Part shown: one piece after another, positions 8,313 to 16,986 of the stretch | How positions within the stretch are numbered: position 1 is the stretch's first letter | Layout of the letters: each line of letters opens with the position of its first letter | Source: Actinomycetota bacterium | Lineage (GTDB): Bacteria > Actinomycetota > Thermoleophilia > Solirubrobacterales > Solirubrobacteraceae | Assembly (NCBI GenBank): GCA_005883215.1 | Contig: VAYS01000009.1 | Span: forward strand, 1-64,000 | Direction: 5' to 3' | DNA length: 64,000 nucleotides | Program-made: the position numbers and the translations under genes | The notes under the pieces: generated by a model | What the model was told of the DNA's origin: nothing | The model's input: the letters and a program-made list of their open reading frames with translations, nothing else | Database searches by the model: none

Positions 8313-8513
8313 GTGCCCGCCGACAAACCGCCGGAGAACGCGCTCCCGCTGATCGAGATCCCGATCGGCTACGAGTTCCTGGAGCGGTCCCTGGAGGGCA
8401 CGTATGCCGCGGGCACGATGCTCGACTTGGGCGACGGCGAGCCTGTGGATTTAGGCCGACTCCCGGACCCGTTCAGGGCTAACCACCCACCGCCGAACGC
8501 TCGGGCGACCTAG
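8313..8513 (+). CDS. Small hypothetical protein
   Basis: 66 residues from a GTG at 8313, ten bases after the HTH gene. The sequence (LPLIEIPIGYEFLERSLEGTYAAG) looks protein-like, and third codon positions are strongly G/C as in the real genes nearby. There is no recognised domain. It may be translated with the gene before it. Confidence 0.4.
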   Translation: MPADKPPENALPLIEIPIGYEFLERSLEGTYAAGTMLDLGDGEPVDLGRLPDPFRANHPPPNARAT

Positions 8514-8851
8514 CTCCAGCTCGTTGGGGTGTATGGCCCCGCAGAGGGAGCTGCATCACCGAATCCCGCTGAGAAAGACAGGTCCCTCAGTACTGCCGGC
8601 ACCAGTCGCCGGCCGGGGTGAGCCCGCCGGGCACCTTGTCCGGCGCTGCTGGCATGCTGCGGTCCGGCGTTGCGCCGCCAACCATCGCCCGCGGAGGCCG
8701 TCTCTACAAGAGGCGGCTTTCGTCGTTCCGGACTCTCTAGCCGCGCCGCCAGCTTGATAAGTGACTTATCCGTGCGGGTTTCCCCCGGTTTTCCAGCCGC
8801 ACGGCCGAGTAGGTTGCTCTTCGATGGTCGGCGGCCACTCTCCGCAACGTC
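8514..8851. other. Stretch without a supported gene
   Basis: Open frames exist on both strands but have arginine/proline-rich, shadow-like translations, and no strong ribosome site. No inverted repeat long enough for a terminator was noticed. It separates the cargo from the replication module of the island. Confidence 0.4.
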
Positions 8852-9339
8852 ATGTCTCTCGCGCCGGTTTGCTCGTCTGACGCACGATCCCGCAGGGGCC
8901 GGATCGTCCGACTCGCGCTTGCACGCCTGCGGGCTGAACAGCAAGCGCGTCGCCGACCGCTGCGATGCGGCCAAGCGTTCTACGCGCTGACGCGTCTCCC
9001 CCCTGGTCTGCGCCCGCGCATTGGCGTCGAGGATGCTGGTCACGGTGCCCTGCGTATCTCACTCGACGGTACCTGGCTCTTCATCTTCGCAGCGGACGGC
9101 TCCCTTGGCTTGGTTAACCTCAAGGTGGCGAGCCCGCCGTGCGGGACCCCGCCCGTGGGGACGGCGGCGTTTGCTGCTGGACACAGGCGCTTTCGGCTTG
9201 GCGTGGCCGCTGCTGCCAAGGCACGGTTGGCGGAGTTGCGCAGGCCGTGTGGCGTTCGATGGCGATCAGCTCGCCCGAGTGCGCGCAGGCGTCGCACCCG
9301 GCGTACCACGCGCGCAGGGCCGCGCACCGGGTCCTCTGA
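8852..9339 (+). pseudogene. Possible decayed or frameshifted gene before the replication gene
   Basis: Between about 9010 and 9165 one plus frame reads well (GALRISLDGTWLFIFAADG, LGLVNLKVASPP) with G/C-rich third positions. Downstream this pattern fades, and another plus frame becomes coding-like to the TGA at 9339 (MAISSPECAQASHPAYHARR). This looks like one gene broken by a frameshift, or two overlapping short genes. The first frame itself runs on to a TGA at 9416-9418 that overlaps the GTG start of the replication gene. That would fit translational coupling if the frame is real. No family is recognised. Confidence 0.3.
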
Positions 9340-9414
9340 CAGCTCACCAGGTTTAGCCGACGACTTACCCTCGGCCGGACTTCCACCGGCCGGTGAGCGC
9401 CGTGGGAGGTGTCC

Positions 9415-11433
9415 GTGAGCGGGTTCTCGCGACCGACGCTCGACTACTTCGTGGTTCACGCCATAGACCCGGACTTGGCGGCGATGGTTGGAGTCACGGA
9501 GGCGGACGGCCGAATCGTGTGGCCGTGTCGCGACGCAAGCGGTCAAGAGCTGCCGCGCCGACGCCGGCTCGACCCGGAGCCTGGCGTCGGCCCGAAGGTC
9601 ACGCAGCCGGCGGGCCGCACGCCGGCGCCGTGGTGGCCACTGGGGCGCCCCGAGCGCGCGTCCGCCGTTCTCGTGTGCGAGGGCGAGCCTGACGCTCTGG
9701 CCGCGGCGTCAGCGCTTCGCACGGCGCCTGAGGCGCTCCGTCTCGCGGTGGTCGGACTGCCGGGTTCGAGCGCCCGGCTGGCCCTGCTTGCCGGCGACCT
9801 CGTGGCGTGCGAGTGCAAGGAGGTCATGCTCGCCGCGCACGGCGACCCCGCCGGTGACAGGCTGGCCGAGCGCATAACGGAGGAGTTGCGTCCGCTCGAT
9901 ATCGCGGCGGTGCGGCTATCGCTCGGCGAAGGGCGCGACCTCGCCGACGAACTGGCCGGCGTCAGCAGCGACCGCGGCGAGTGGCTCGCGGGCAGGATCG
10001 CGGACACGGAGGCCGCCGCCGACGAGGTCGCGGCAACCGCGCCGAGTGCCGTCCCTGCGCTGCGCTTCAGCTCGCCGGCCGAGCTGCGCGCGTCGATGCC
10101 GCCCGAAGCGTCGTGGACGTGGGACGGCTACATCACGCCCGGCGCAATAACACTCCTCGCCGGGAAGCCAAAGGTCGGCAAGAGCACACTGATCTGCGCT
10201 CTAGTCGAAGCCATCGTCACGCGCGCCGAGACATTCCTCAGCCGGCGCGTGGTCGGCGGGCCGGTCATCTATGTCAGCGAGGAGGCCGTCGGGACACTCC
10301 TGCCGAAGCTGCCCGACCACGAGGATCTCCGCGTCCTGACGCGAGAGGCCGCTTGGCCCAAGCCCAGTTGGCCCAAACTCATCGCCGATGCCGTCGAGGA
10401 GGCGCGACGCATCGGTGCGGTGCTGCTGGTCGTCGATACATGGTCGTACTGGTCGAACCTGGCGCCGGAGCGCGAGAAAGACGCTGGCGCAGCCCAGCAG
10501 GCCATCGGGGTGCTCGTCGAGGCCACCCGTGCTGGCCTAGCGGTACTTCTTGTCCATCACCAGCGCAAGGAGCGCGGCGAGGACGGGGACGCGATCCGTG
10601 GCAGCGGGGCGATCGCCGGGGCGGTCGATGTCATCGTGGAATACGAGCGCCCGAACGGTGAGTCGCCGCAGCAGCAACGGCACCTCATCTCAGTTGGACG
10701 CTGGCCTCAGACACCATCTCTCCTCCTCGTAGAGCACGACGTGGCGACGAAGGCTTGGGGCCACGTCGCCGAGGGCGCCGGACGCGAAGATGCGGCACAT
10801 CTCGGGCTACGCCAACAGCTGCTGCAGATGCTGCCCTGCGAGGAGCCAGGTGTCACCCTCGGCGACCTCAGCGCGCTGGGTAAGCGGGAGGTCTGGCATA
10901 ACGAGTTGAAGCGCCTGATGGACGAGGGCGCGGTTCGCCGCACCGGCGGAGGCAGGCGGGGAGATCCCTATCGCCACTGTCGAGCGCCCATAGATTCCGT
11001 TCCCGGTTTCCGTTCCCGGGCGGGAACGGAGTGGTGCGCTGGCGGGAGCGACGAGGTTCCGTCAATGCCGTTTCCCCCCGTAGGGGGGAGGCAGAAGGAA
11101 TCGGATAGTCACTGCAACTGTGCCGCGAACCCGCGGAACGGGAACGGAGACGCGGCTCCAACGGCTGCTGTGGAGCACAGCAAGCGCACCCTGACCGGAG
11201 ACGAGTTCGTCGAGCGGCTGATCGCCGAGTTCGACGCGGCGGACGAGAGCGCGCGGACGCGGCGCGCTCTCACCTGCCCCTACCTAGCTCACGGCGGATG
11301 CGAGTGGCGGCACGCTGGCGGAGTCTGGACCTGCGGTGTCTGTCATCCGCCCGCCGTCGACGAAGTTGTGTGGGCCGCAGACGGGGACGCCTTCCCCGAG
11401 GGTGGAGCGCACGATCGCGGAACGGCCGCATGA
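9415..11433 (+). CDS. Toprim-AAA ATPase replication protein (primase/helicase-like)
   Basis: 672 residues from the GTG at 9415, chosen because GGGAGG sits five bases upstream; GTG 9409 is the alternative. The N-terminal part carries a Toprim fold (VLVCEGEPDALAAA with the catalytic Glu near 89, and HGDPAGDRLAERI). The centre is a RepA/DnaB-like RecA ATPase. It has Walker A GKPKVGKST at about 250-258, Walker B VLLVVDTW with Asp 341, and a sensor-type LLVHHQRK. A winged-helix-like segment follows, then a C-terminal zinc-binding tail (CPYLAHGGCEW and CGVC). This is the arrangement of replication proteins in actinobacterial integrative elements and phage satellites. It probably lets the excised element replicate. 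Its stop overlaps the next start by four bases (ATGA). Confidence 0.85.
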   Translation: MSGFSRPTLDYFVVHAIDPDLAAMVGVTEADGRIVWPCRDASGQELPRRRRLDPEPGVGPKVTQPAGRTPAPWWPLGRPERASAVLVCEGEPDALAAASALRTAPEALRLAVVGLPGSSARLALLAGDLVACECKEVMLAAHGDPAGDRLAERITEELRPLDIAAVRLSLGEGRDLADELAGVSSDRGEWLAGRIADTEAAADEVAATAPSAVPALRFSSPAELRASMPPEASWTWDGYITPGAITLLAGKPKVGKSTLICALVEAIVTRAETFLSRRVVGGPVIYVSEEAVGTLLPKLPDHEDLRVLTREAAWPKPSWPKLIADAVEEARRIGAVLLVVDTWSYWSNLAPEREKDAGAAQQAIGVLVEATRAGLAVLLVHHQRKERGEDGDAIRGSGAIAGAVDVIVEYERPNGESPQQQRHLISVGRWPQTPSLLLVEHDVATKAWGHVAEGAGREDAAHLGLRQQLLQMLPCEEPGVTLGDLSALGKREVWHNELKRLMDEGAVRRTGGGRRGDPYRHCRAPIDSVPGFRSRAGTEWCAGGSDEVPSMPFPPVGGRQKESDSHCNCAANPRNGNGDAAPTAAVEHSKRTLTGDEFVERLIAEFDAADESARTRRALTCPYLAHGGCEWRHAGGVWTCGVCHPPAVDEVVWAADGDAFPEGGAHDRGTAA

Positions 11434-11834
11434 ACGTTACGTCCGCCACCGCCGCGCTGGTGCTCGACGGCATAGCTGCGATGACCGACGAGCAGCGCGC
11501 CGAGGCACGCCGGCTCCTTGACCATGGCCGACGACCCGAAGCGGGTGATGCCGGTCCGGTTCGCGTCGAGAGACCACTGAAGGTCGCGTACACCGCGGTA
11601 ACGCTTGCGAGGGAGGTCGGCGTAACGCCGCGCGCCGTGCGCGCGGCCATCGCGCGAGGTGAACTTCTCGCCACCAAGCGCGGCAGACGCTGGCTGATCT
11701 CGCGCGAGAGCGCCGAGCGGTGGGTCCGCCCGATGCCGCCACATACGCCCGCGGCTGCGGCGCGGCATCGAGCGCCATCTGCGAATCGGCGGCCGCTCGC
11801 AACGGCGCTCGCCAACCTGACCGATGACGCGTAG
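11430..11834 (+). CDS. Excisionase-like HTH protein
   Basis: 134 residues. The ATG at 11430 overlaps the stop of the Toprim-AAA gene in ATGA, so the pair is translationally coupled. The centre has a MerR/excisionase-type winged HTH: YTAVTLAREVGVTPRAVRAAI, ARGELLATKRGRRWLISRESAERWV. In mobile elements such proteins bind att sites and favour excision, or control integrase expression. Placement between the replication gene and the integrase supports the excisionase reading. A simple regulatory role is also possible. Confidence 0.75.
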   Translation: MNVTSATAALVLDGIAAMTDEQRAEARRLLDHGRRPEAGDAGPVRVERPLKVAYTAVTLAREVGVTPRAVRAAIARGELLATKRGRRWLISRESAERWVRPMPPHTPAAAARHRAPSANRRPLATALANLTDDA

Positions 11835-11854
11835 AATCTGGCTAGCACGCAAGT

Positions 11855-11883
11855 GGGCCGGCGGCGCGGCAACGCCCCGGCCC
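11855..11883 (+). promoter_or_regulatory. Hairpin before the integrase leader
   Basis: Perfect 7-bp arms GGGCCGG (11855-11861) and CCGGCCC (11877-11883), with an extra GGCG/CGCC pairing inside, give a strong G/C stem. It sits just before the AGGAGG at about 11891. It has no U-run, so it may be a weak terminator for the replication operon, an attenuator, or a structure that masks the leader ribosome site. Confidence 0.4.
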
Positions 11884-11906
11884 GTGGCCCAGGAGGTACT
11901 AGCTCC

Positions 11907-11957
11907 ATGAGCGTCCAGCACCGTATCGTCACGCCGCACGAGGGAGCGCGGCGATGA
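11907..11957 (+). CDS. 16-residue leader peptide coupled to the integrase
   Basis: ATG at 11907 is preceded by a strong AGGAGGT at about 11891-11897. The short frame (MSVQHRIVTPHEGARR) ends in a TGA that overlaps the integrase ATG at 11954. The integrase itself has no comparable ribosome site, so its translation may depend on reading this leader. The frame was too short to be listed by normal gene finders. Whether the peptide itself matters is unknown. Confidence 0.5.
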   Translation: MSVQHRIVTPHEGARR

Positions 11958-13087
11958 GCGTCCATAAGATCAAGCGGCGCGACGGGACTCCGGCGTTTGT
12001 CGTCAGATGGCGGGAAGGCGTCGCAAATCGTCGTCGCACCTTCGACCGCCGCCGGGACGCCGACCTATGGGACGCAGAGGTTCGGCGTCGCCGGCAGCTC
12101 GGCGCGCTGCACACGCTGGACGCCGGAAGCGACACGCTGGACGAGTACGTAGTCGGCACCTGGGCGCAAGCTCATCTACCGAGGCTGGCGCCCAAGACCC
12201 GGCGCGTGTACGTGCAGATGTACGACCGCCATGTGTCGCCCCATCTCGGCTCCGTTGCGCTTCGCGACTTCACGCCCGAGACGATCAAGGCGTGGCACGG
12301 GGCGCTCGCCCGCGCTGGCACCGGACCCGAGGCCCTTCACAAGGCGGCCACGCTGCTCGGAGCCATCTTGCAGCTAGCGACAGAGGGACAGCACATCCCC
12401 TACAACCCCGCGCGGGCCGTTAGAAAGCCCCGCAGGCCGGGCCGCGTCGAGGTCCGGCCGATCGCTCCGGAGCGCGTGGAAGCGATGCGGGCCGCCGTGG
12501 GGCGACGCGACGCGACAATTCTGTCCGTGCTCGCGTACGCGGGTCTTCGTCCGCAGGAGTTGCGGACGCTCCGCTGGCGCCACGTGCGCGATAGCACGCT
12601 GCTTGTCTATGCCGGCAAGACGGGCAAGCAGCGGACGGTGCGGCTGATGTCGGCTCTGTCGGCCGATCTGCGCGAGTGGCGTATGGCGTTGGGGAGGCCG
12701 ACCGACGATGCGCTCGTGTTCCCCGACGGGAACGGCGGCGAGTGGAGCATCAACGCGTTCAACAAATGGCGCGCGCGCGTATTTGCGAAGGCGCTCACGG
12801 CCGCGGGCATCGACCACGCACGTCCATACGACCTCCGCCACTCCTTCGCCTCGCTGCTGCTCCACGAGGGCCGCAGCCCGATCTACGTCGCGCGGCAGCT
12901 CGGGCACGGCGCTGCACTCACGATGGGCACCTACGGGCACGTGATCGACGAGCTGGACGACGCTCCACGGATCGCTGCCGAGGACGCGATCCAGAGCGCG
13001 CGAGAGGGCGGTTTTGCGGGCGCACGTTCCTCTGTCGTTCCTCTCGCCGCAGTCGCAGACGCAGGCGCCGCTGGAAAACGCCCGTGA
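11954..13087 (+). CDS. Tyrosine site-specific integrase
   Basis: 377 residues. There is an N-terminal arm-binding/SAM-like part (KIKRRDGTPAFVVRWREGV, then a core-binding domain with TRRVYVQMYDRHV). The C-terminal catalytic domain contains all expected residues. They are Arg 199 in AGLRPQEL, a Lys in AGKTGKQR, Arg 295 in DLRHSF, His 318 in QLGHG and the nucleophile Tyr 327 in MGTYGHV. It inserts the element into the 3' end of tRNA-Arg. It ends two bases from the 48-bp attR repeat, the normal position for such enzymes. Its ATG overlaps the stop of a leader peptide. It appears intact and probably functional. Confidence 0.95.
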   Translation: MSVHKIKRRDGTPAFVVRWREGVANRRRTFDRRRDADLWDAEVRRRRQLGALHTLDAGSDTLDEYVVGTWAQAHLPRLAPKTRRVYVQMYDRHVSPHLGSVALRDFTPETIKAWHGALARAGTGPEALHKAATLLGAILQLATEGQHIPYNPARAVRKPRRPGRVEVRPIAPERVEAMRAAVGRRDATILSVLAYAGLRPQELRTLRWRHVRDSTLLVYAGKTGKQRTVRLMSALSADLREWRMALGRPTDDALVFPDGNGGEWSINAFNKWRARVFAKALTAAGIDHARPYDLRHSFASLLLHEGRSPIYVARQLGHGAALTMGTYGHVIDELDDAPRIAAEDAIQSAREGGFAGARSSVVPLAAVADAGAAGKRP

Positions 13088-13089
13088 TC

Positions 13090-13168
<79 letters not shown>

Positions 13169-13185
13169 CCGCGGCGAGCATAGTC

Positions 13186-13836
13186 CTAGTCGGCGTCCTC
13201 CCCGCCGTCCTCCTCGTCCTCTTCGTCCTCGGCATAGAGCGACTCGCGCGCCAGCTCGCGCCCGCCGCGGTCCCACAGGCGGATCTCCAGGAAGTCGCCG
13301 CGGTAGTCGTCGGGGGCGATCAAGGTGAAGCGCTCCTCGTCGAGCGGGCACTGGTCGACGACCTCGCCGGCCAGCTCCGCGGTGGCGATCACGCCGTCGC
13401 GCACCAGCGCCCGGCCCCACACCAAGGTCATCGCCGCCACCTCGCCGGACTCCCCGCGCCAGCGGCCGATCACGTCGTCTCCCAAGTCCATCGTCCAGTC
13501 GGGGTTGCGTTCGGCCAGGTCGGCGGTGAAGTCGGCGCGGGCGAAGAACTCGCTCGGCTCTCCGCCTTCGGTGTCGGGCAGATAGCCGACGAAGCCGAGT
13601 ACCTCCAGTCCCGCCGACGTGCGGGCGCTGGCCGGCACGTAGGTGCGCCCGTGCCAGGAGCGCTCGGGAAACCAGGCGATGTCGCCTGGCTCGCCGAGCT
13701 CTTCGCCCTCGGTGTCGATGCGCAGGCACGCCTGCAGGAACTCCGCCCGCAGCCGCTCGGCGAAGCGCCCGTAGGGCAGGGGCTCCTGGGGTGGCTCGGC
13801 GGCAAAGCGCGGGATCGGATGCGAGACTGGGGGCAC
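13186..13836 (-). CDS. Conserved-looking hypothetical protein with acidic tail
   Basis: 216 residues from a GTG at 13836. It is soluble and beta-rich (PGDIAWFPERSWHGRTYVPA, AMTLVWGRALVRDGVIATAEL, ERFTLIAPDDYRGDFLEIRLW) and ends in a run of Asp and Glu (EDEEDEEDGGEDAD). Codon use is typical of the core genome. The family is not recognised. It follows dtd by 12 bases on the same strand, so the two are probably co-transcribed. Confidence 0.7.
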   Translation of the reverse strand: MPPVSHPIPRFAAEPPQEPLPYGRFAERLRAEFLQACLRIDTEGEELGEPGDIAWFPERSWHGRTYVPASARTSAGLEVLGFVGYLPDTEGGEPSEFFARADFTADLAERNPDWTMDLGDDVIGRWRGESGEVAAMTLVWGRALVRDGVIATAELAGEVVDQCPLDEERFTLIAPDDYRGDFLEIRLWDRGGRELARESLYAEDEEDEEDGGEDAD

Positions 13837-13848
13837 CGGCGCGCCAGC

Positions 13849-14265
13849 CTAGCTTTCGAGCATGAGCGTCACCGGGCCGTCGGCCACCAGCTCGATGGTC
13901 ATGCGCGCCCCGAACACCCCGCGCCGCGCGTGTGCCGCGTCGCAGAAGCGCTCATACAGGGGCTCGGCTCGCTCGGGGCGGGCGGCGGCGACGAAGCTCG
14001 GCCGGTTCCCTCGCCGGGCCTCGCCGTAGAGCGTGAACTGGCTCACGCACAGGGTCTCCCGCTCGCCCAGCGGCTCGTTCATCCGCCCCTCGGCGTCGTC
14101 GAACACCCGCAGTGCCCGTACCTTGGCGGCCAGCCGCTCGGCGTCGGCGTCGGCGTCGTCCTGGCCCACGCCGAGCAGCACGAACAGCCCCGGCCCGATG
14201 CGCGCCACCTCCCGATCCTCGATCCGCACCGCCGCCCGGGCCACCCGCTGAACCAGCGCCTTCAT
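13849..14265 (-). CDS. dtd: D-aminoacyl-tRNA deacylase
   Basis: 138 residues, close to the usual 145. It removes D-amino acids (and glycine from tRNA-Ala) mischarged on tRNAs. The family blocks are clear: MKALVQRVARAAVRI at the start, LLGVGQDD, the SQFTLYG motif, RRGNRPSF, and the C-terminal GPVTLMLES, which carries the cross-subunit cis-proline motif. It is the first or second gene of a short minus-strand run that ends beside tRNA-Arg, an apt neighbour but not evidence of function. Confidence 0.95.
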   Translation of the reverse strand: MKALVQRVARAAVRIEDREVARIGPGLFVLLGVGQDDADADAERLAAKVRALRVFDDAEGRMNEPLGERETLCVSQFTLYGEARRGNRPSFVAAARPERAEPLYERFCDAAHARRGVFGARMTIELVADGPVTLMLES

Positions 14266-14277
14266 TCCCCGATCGTC

Positions 14278-15195
14278 TCAGACCGCGCTGGCCGCGAGCC
14301 CAACCACGAGCACCAGCGCGGTGCTCGCGGCGATGGCGCCCGAGGCCAGGCGCAGGTTGAGGCCGTAGGCGTGCGCCACCAGCAGGGTGTTGACCGCGCA
14401 GGGCATCGCCGACTGCAGGAGGTAGGCGTCGGGCACGGTCACCACTACCGTCGACAGGGCAAGCATCAGCGCCGGCGCCACCGCTAGGCGCAGCGCGAGC
14501 GCCACCGCCAAGGGTGCGCGCAGCGCTCGCGAAGGCCGCAGGCGCCCATGCTCGGCTTCGGCCGACAGGTTCACTCCCACCACGAAGAACCCGAGGGGTA
14601 GCAGCGACAGCACTACCACGTGCGAAGCGGTGACCAGCGCGTGCGGCGCCGCCGAGGCCGGCGCGAGCAGACCGGCCGCCACCGCCAGCAGCGGCGGGTT
14701 GCGGGCCACGTACGCGCGTACGCGCTCGCGGCGGTTCTCTCCCGCCTTGGTCCCGAACGCCGCCCCGACGGCAAAGCCCACGAACAGCAGCAGCGGACCC
14801 GAGACGAGCGTGTCGAAGGCGATCGCCTCCCCCAGCCGATGCGAGCCGAGCACGGCGAGCGTCATGGGCAGGCCCAGGTAGCCGGTGTTGGCCAGCATCG
14901 CCGCGCAGATCAAGGCGCCGGTCGTCGGGCGGTCGACCCTCAGCAGGCGCCTGCCCACCGCCCAGGCCAGCGCTCCGACCACGATCAGCTCGAGGTAGGC
15001 CAGGCCGATACCGGCGCCCACGCCCGTGCTGACGTGCAGCCGGGCGATGTTGACGAAGGTCACGAAGGGGACGAGCGCGTAGAGCATCCCGTCGAGCAGC
15101 AGACGCGCCGCGCGCCGCGCGGCCTCCTCGCCGCGACGCTCGATTCCCCACCCGGCGCCGACCGAGGCGGCGACCGCCAGCGCCAGCGCGATCAC
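14278..15195 (-). CDS. AEC-family (auxin efflux carrier type) transporter
   Basis: 305 residues from the GTG at 15195, which overlaps the galT-like stop in GTGA. Hydrophobic helices fill the whole length. AEC-type blocks are visible, including LLLDGMLYALVPFVTFVNIARL, AAMLANTGYLGLPM (the conserved N-x-G-x-x-G-x-P region) and AMPCAVNTLLVAHAYG near the end. Members export small organic anions across the inner membrane. The substrate is unknown. It is shorter than some homologues but seems complete, with about nine or ten helices. Confidence 0.8.
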   Translation of the reverse strand: MIALALAVAASVGAGWGIERRGEEAARRAARLLLDGMLYALVPFVTFVNIARLHVSTGVGAGIGLAYLELIVVGALAWAVGRRLLRVDRPTTGALICAAMLANTGYLGLPMTLAVLGSHRLGEAIAFDTLVSGPLLLFVGFAVGAAFGTKAGENRRERVRAYVARNPPLLAVAAGLLAPASAAPHALVTASHVVVLSLLPLGFFVVGVNLSAEAEHGRLRPSRALRAPLAVALALRLAVAPALMLALSTVVVTVPDAYLLQSAMPCAVNTLLVAHAYGLNLRLASGAIAASTALVLVVGLAASAV

Positions 15196-16169
15196 GCGTC
15201 GCGAAGTTCGGCGGCGGCCCGTTCCGGGGTCAGGACGTTTAGGTGCACCCCGGTGCTCAGCTCGAGTCCCGCCAGGTGGGTCAGGCGCGGCGCGATGTCG
15301 ATCCGCCAGCAGAACGGATCGGCGCCACGCGGTGCGGTTCGCACCCACAGGTTCAGCGGAGGGCTGTTGTCCAGCCGGCGGGACAGGCGCCCCAGCCCAT
15401 CGTGAAGGAGGGCCGCGCCAGTCGGTCCGGGCTCCTCAAAGCGAGCGCGGGGACGCCGCGGGGCGACCATCATCTGAAACGGCACGCGCGAGGCATAGGG
15501 GGCCAGCAGCACCGCCTCGTCGTCGACGGCCACCAGGCGCTCGCCGCCCCGGACCTCCTCCTGCACAAGGTCGCCCAACAGGTTGCCGCCCACCGTGCGC
15601 CGGGCGTGGGCCCCAAACGCCTCGCGCTCGCGCGCCACCGACGCAGGGACGAAGTCCAGGGCGTAGAGCTGGGCGTGGGTGTGGGGCAGCGAGGCGCCGG
15701 CCTCGATGCGCTCGTTGACGATCAGCTGCACGCAGGCGGCGTCCGCGTGGGCGGCGATCCGCTCTCGCCACACCTCCACCGCTTCGGCCACTTGGGCGGC
15801 GTCGAGCTCGGCCAGTGAGGTCACCGCCTGCGGGGCATTGACGATCACCTCGTGGGCCCCGCGCGCCGGCGCGGCCCAGAACAGGTCCCGGTTCGCGCTC
15901 GCCGGGGGCTCGGGGCTGTCGGGGTCAAGTGCCGGATAGCGGTTGGGCACCACCCGGACCCGCCAGCCCGGTGAGTCGGGCGCCGTGCCGTCGCGCACCG
16001 CGCAGATCTCCGGTGGCGTCTGGTCCTCGTGGCCCTCGGCGAAGGGGTCACCCTCGTGATCGATGGGCTCGGCGGGGGTCACCGACAGCCACGCTCCCGG
16101 GCGCGAGGCCCGCTCCCCGGCGATGATCGTCTTCAGCCCGGTCAGGGGGTCGATGCGCAGCTCAGGCAC
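15192..16169 (-). CDS. galT: Galactose-1-phosphate uridylyltransferase family (HIT superfamily)
   Basis: 325 residues from the GTG at 16169. The GalT signature is present: RIDPLTGLKTIIAGERASRP at the start, VVPNRYPAL, GAHEVIVNAP, and the active-site HTHAQ after SLP, where the first and second His flank the nucleophile region. The zinc-site cysteine pair of the E. coli enzyme is not obvious. Such actinobacterial proteins often act on other nucleotide sugars or ADP-phosphates. It transfers UMP (or AMP) between a sugar phosphate and a nucleotide sugar. It is in a tight cluster with the AEC transporter. Confidence 0.85.
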   Translation of the reverse strand: MPELRIDPLTGLKTIIAGERASRPGAWLSVTPAEPIDHEGDPFAEGHEDQTPPEICAVRDGTAPDSPGWRVRVVPNRYPALDPDSPEPPASANRDLFWAAPARGAHEVIVNAPQAVTSLAELDAAQVAEAVEVWRERIAAHADAACVQLIVNERIEAGASLPHTHAQLYALDFVPASVAREREAFGAHARRTVGGNLLGDLVQEEVRGGERLVAVDDEAVLLAPYASRVPFQMMVAPRRPRARFEEPGPTGAALLHDGLGRLSRRLDNSPPLNLWVRTAPRGADPFCWRIDIAPRLTHLAGLELSTGVHLNVLTPERAAAELRDA

Positions 16170-16207
16170 GCGCGAGCTCGGTCGCCGCGCCCGAGGCAGG
16201 CGGCGGG

Positions 16208-16795
16208 TCAGGCGGCTTTCCCATAGCGCTGGACGTCTCGCACCAGGTCGGCGGGCTGCTTGTAGGGGCCCTGATGGATGAAGCTCTGTCGGCCGTGAGG
16301 ATCGAAGTAGATCGTCTCGGGATAGCTGCTCGGCAATGACAGCGAGTGGGCGATGCTCTCGTCGGGGTCCTGCAGGCTCGGGTAGCTGACCGGAAACCGG
16401 CGCAGGAAGGAACGCGCGTCGCCGGCGTTGTCGGCGCCGTCCAGTCCCAGGAAGGCCACCCGGCGCCCCAGCTCGATGGAAGCCCGTTGAAAGACCGGGA
16501 ACTCGGCGCGGCAAGGCCCGCACCACGATCCCCACCGGTTGACCACCACCGTGTAGCCGCGCAGGGCACCCAGCGTGCGCTCAAACGCGGCCGGACCTCC
16601 CGCCAGCAACGCCCCGGCCTGGCGGTGCAGGGCCGCCAGCGGCGGCGGCGAGCCGGCCAGGGCGGCTTCGGTCTGGGCGGGCGAGGGCGCGGCCGAGTGC
16701 GGGGCGGCGTTGTTCGAGTGGGTCTGGGAGAGTCCCACCGCGACCACCGCCACCAGCACGGCGGCCCCCACTCCGGTAAGCAGGGCTCGTCGCAT
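16208..16795 (-). CDS. Membrane-anchored thioredoxin-like protein (TlpA/ResA type)
   Basis: 195 residues: one N-terminal hydrophobic anchor (about residues 5-22), a flexible A/P/S-rich linker, then an extracytoplasmic thioredoxin fold. The redox motif is WCGPC after VVNRWGS, followed by RAEFPVFQ. The cis-proline lies in SSYPETIYFD. It reduces or oxidises disulfides outside the membrane, for instance apocytochrome c before heme attachment. A ccm cluster lies about 10 kb away, but no operon link exists. It diverges from the helicase gene with 191 bases between the starts. Confidence 0.85.
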   Translation of the reverse strand: MRRALLTGVGAAVLVAVVAVGLSQTHSNNAAPHSAAPSPAQTEAALAGSPPPLAALHRQAGALLAGGPAAFERTLGALRGYTVVVNRWGSWCGPCRAEFPVFQRASIELGRRVAFLGLDGADNAGDARSFLRRFPVSYPSLQDPDESIAHSLSLPSSYPETIYFDPHGRQSFIHQGPYKQPADLVRDVQRYGKAA

Positions 16796-16986
16796 TGGCG
16801 CTCAGACTGGCATAAGCGCGACGCGGGGTTGGGCAAGACCGCCAGGTGCGATATCCTGAGGCCCAGGTCCGGGGGATCTTTGTAGGAGGAGGGCCCTGGA
16901 CCGACCACCGGCACCAGCGCCGGAGCGCGAGTCGCAAGAGCTGACTTTCTGCGGCTCCTTTTCTGCATCTCCAGGCAGAGCCTTTC

